64,000 nt of DNA, taken from positions 310,001 through 374,000 of the forward strand of contig JAULBX010000002.1 of the NCBI GenBank assembly GCA_032358255.1, given 5' to 3'. Positions within the stretch are counted from its first letter, which is position 1; every line of letters starts with the position of its first letter. The notes below the pieces were generated by a model, which saw only the letters and a program-made list of their open reading frames with translations, was not told the DNA's origin and did no database searches. Position numbers and translations under genes: made by a program. Positions 63,045-64,000 of this stretch are shown here, in pieces. This stretch comes from Heterotrichella gracilis. Taxonomy: Eukaryota; Sar; Xanthophyceae; Tribonematales; Xanthonemataceae.

Positions 63045-63449
63045 ATGTTTAAAATGATCTTTTTCACTGCATTCACACTTCTTTCTTTTATCTCCTATTC
63101 GCAAGCCTTGCAAGGACCGGATAATGTTTTTATTGGCACTATTAAAAAAGACGGCACCGTTTTGGATGAAGTCAATAAGGTAGTTGGTAAATTTAAAACT
63201 GATGGCACCGTACTTGGTAAAAATTCCACCGTTATTGGCTTTATAGCGCCCGACGGGCATATTGAAAATGAAGCGCATAAATTAGTTGGTACCATTAAAG
63301 AAGACAATAATATTTATGATGCCGAAAAGAAATTGATCGGTAAAATATTACCTGATGGCACTGTACAAAATCAAAATGGTGAAGTAATTGGTTATGCAAA
63401 AGAAATTTTAGCAAGATGGGCCGCCGCATACTTTTTCTTTTTATTTTAG
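63045..63449 (+). CDS. Small exported protein of five 17-residue beta repeats
   Basis: A 134-residue protein: signal peptide (FKMIFFTAFTLLSFISYSQA), then five consecutive units of exactly 17 residues with the pattern Gxxxx-D-G-x-V-x6-V/I-V/I: GTIKKDGTVLDEVNKVV, GKFKTDGTVLGKNSTVI, GFIAPDGHIENEAHKLV, GTIKEDNNIYDAEKKLI, GKILPDGTVQNQNGEVI. It ends in a hydrophobic tail (AAAYFFFLF). This resembles what databases name five-fold beta-flower proteins, of unknown function. The frame opens at a TTG (63021), but the ATG at 63045 gives the better signal peptide. Confidence 0.8.
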   Translation: MFKMIFFTAFTLLSFISYSQALQGPDNVFIGTIKKDGTVLDEVNKVVGKFKTDGTVLGKNSTVIGFIAPDGHIENEAHKLVGTIKEDNNIYDAEKKLIGKILPDGTVQNQNGEVIGYAKEILARWAAAYFFFLF

Positions 63450-63466
63450 AGTAAGCAAATTACTCT
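63448..63466 (+). promoter_or_regulatory. Hairpin between stop and next start codon
   Basis: AGAGTAA (63448-63454) and TTACTCT (63460-63466) form a perfect 7-bp stem with a 5-base loop. The stem includes part of the upstream TAG and ends one base before the ATG at 63468. It could act as a weak attenuator or affect initiation of the next gene. Confidence 0.45.
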
Positions 63467-63467
63467 T

Positions 63468-64000
63468 ATGAAAAATCTATTACTGCTACTCGGCATCTTT
63501 TTTTCAAATTCATTCTTCTCGCAAGCGCCAAACGGTTTTGATCTTATTGCATGTAGCAGCAGTGATGGCATTACCTGGACAAATAATAATTTATTCCAGG
63601 ATTCAGCAGGTGTGCCAAGTATTACACAACATTCAACAGGAACAATCTATTGCGCTTTTCAATGGTTTCCGGCCCCAGCTTCACCAACTAACACGGCATT
63701 TGATAAAGTGGCGGTTAAAAAATCCACAGATGGTGGATTAAGCTGGGGAAGTCCAACTTTAGCTGTGTTTAATGGCCTTCCTCCAACTTTTAAAAAGCCT
63801 TTCGATCCAACATTAGTTATTGCAGATAACGGACAGATAAGAATGTATTTTTCATCTTCTAAAACAAACACACTAACCATGTTGGATTCAACCTACCATT
63901 GTTATTCGGCAATATCAAGCGACGGTGTAAACTATACATGGGAGCCCGGCGTTAGAGTTGCCGTTGCAGATTCGATCACGATCGATCCGGCTGCCATCAA
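63468..64000 (+). CDS. BNR/sialidase-like secreted protein, N-terminal part
   Basis: An ATG at 63468 opens a frame that runs to the right edge without a stop, giving 177 complete codons. A signal peptide (MKNLLLLLGIFFSNSFFSQ) is followed by a beta-propeller-like sequence with an Asp-box (KSTDGGLSWGSP near residue 85) and repeated SSDGxxWT-type strands (SSSDGITWTNNN, SSDGVNYTWEP). Such propellers occur in exo-sialidases and in many non-enzymatic secreted proteins, so catalysis is not implied. It probably continues to a T9SS sorting domain beyond the window; that is inference. Confidence 0.75.
   Translation, partial: MKNLLLLLGIFFSNSFFSQAPNGFDLIACSSSDGITWTNNNLFQDSAGVPSITQHSTGTIYCAFQWFPAPASPTNTAFDKVAVKKSTDGGLSWGSPTLAVFNGLPPTFKKPFDPTLVIADNGQIRMYFSSSKTNTLTMLDSTYHCYSAISSDGVNYTWEPGVRVAVADSITIDPAAI

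Noticed and set aside
1-64000. tRNA genes, rRNA, prophage, insertion sequences, toxin-antitoxin or other defence modules
   Set aside because: I scanned the intergenic gaps and protein list and saw no cloverleaf-like sequence, transposase, integrase, capsid or defence-type protein.

Overview
The window is chromosomal DNA from a low-GC member of the Bacteroidota. The evidence is a complete Bacteroidota-order division and cell-wall (dcw) cluster, several type IX secretion (T9SS) cargo proteins with type A or type B C-terminal sorting domains, PorP/SprF partners, a Bacteroidota-type TonB protein and several upstream boxes of the form TAnnTTTG. The order or family cannot be fixed from sequence reading alone. 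I saw no tRNA, rRNA, CRISPR array, prophage or insertion sequence.

Layout. 1-1.9 kb: the start of a secreted protein on the minus strand and an unidentified GNAT-like protein. 1.9-11.4 kb (minus): a 2877-residue SprB-repeat adhesin followed, with a one-base overlap, by its PorP/SprF partner. 11.6-16.5 kb: a NUDIX hydrolase, an SIS-type sugar-phosphate isomerase, lipB, then a minus-strand SDR, heptosyltransferase and family-2 glycosyltransferase run that looks like LPS core synthesis. 16.6-24.9 kb (plus): an orphan type B secreted protein, a GT-C/TPR membrane protein, an omega-amidase and a TPR-SpoIIE phosphatase, the last three overlapping by 4 bases or more. 24.9-30.2 kb: an SDR with an AraC-type regulator, leuS, a small DUF2892-like protein and a DUF922 protein.

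30.4-46.3 kb (minus) holds the dcw cluster mraZ-rsmH-ftsL-ftsI-murE-mraY-murD-ftsW-murG-murC-ftsQ-ftsA-ftsZ. It is headed by four MraZ boxes at exact 10-bp spacing and closed by an intrinsic terminator after ftsZ. 46.6-48.6 kb: a conserved small protein, engB and a hemolysin-like acyltransferase. 48.7-51.2 kb (plus): a second, miniature type B/PorP pair and a TonB protein. 51.4-55.3 kb: a membrane protein, a YqeY protein and two tandem paralogous type A secreted proteins, separated by terminators and dispersed palindromic repeats. 55.3-64 kb: queA, kdsB, a DUF1571 protein, an M42 peptidase, a YigZ protein, an EamA transporter, secreted proteins, a TPR protein lacking its phosphatase domain, a five-fold repeat protein and the start of a BNR/sialidase-like protein.

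The theme is the cell surface: envelope synthesis and division (dcw, kdsB, glycosyltransferases) together with T9SS cargo and outer-membrane partners. The most informative signal I found is inside the giant adhesin: cysteines 2 and 3 of each repeat are present or absent together across about 30 units, which predicts the disulfide pairing. I did not find a clearly new multi-gene system.
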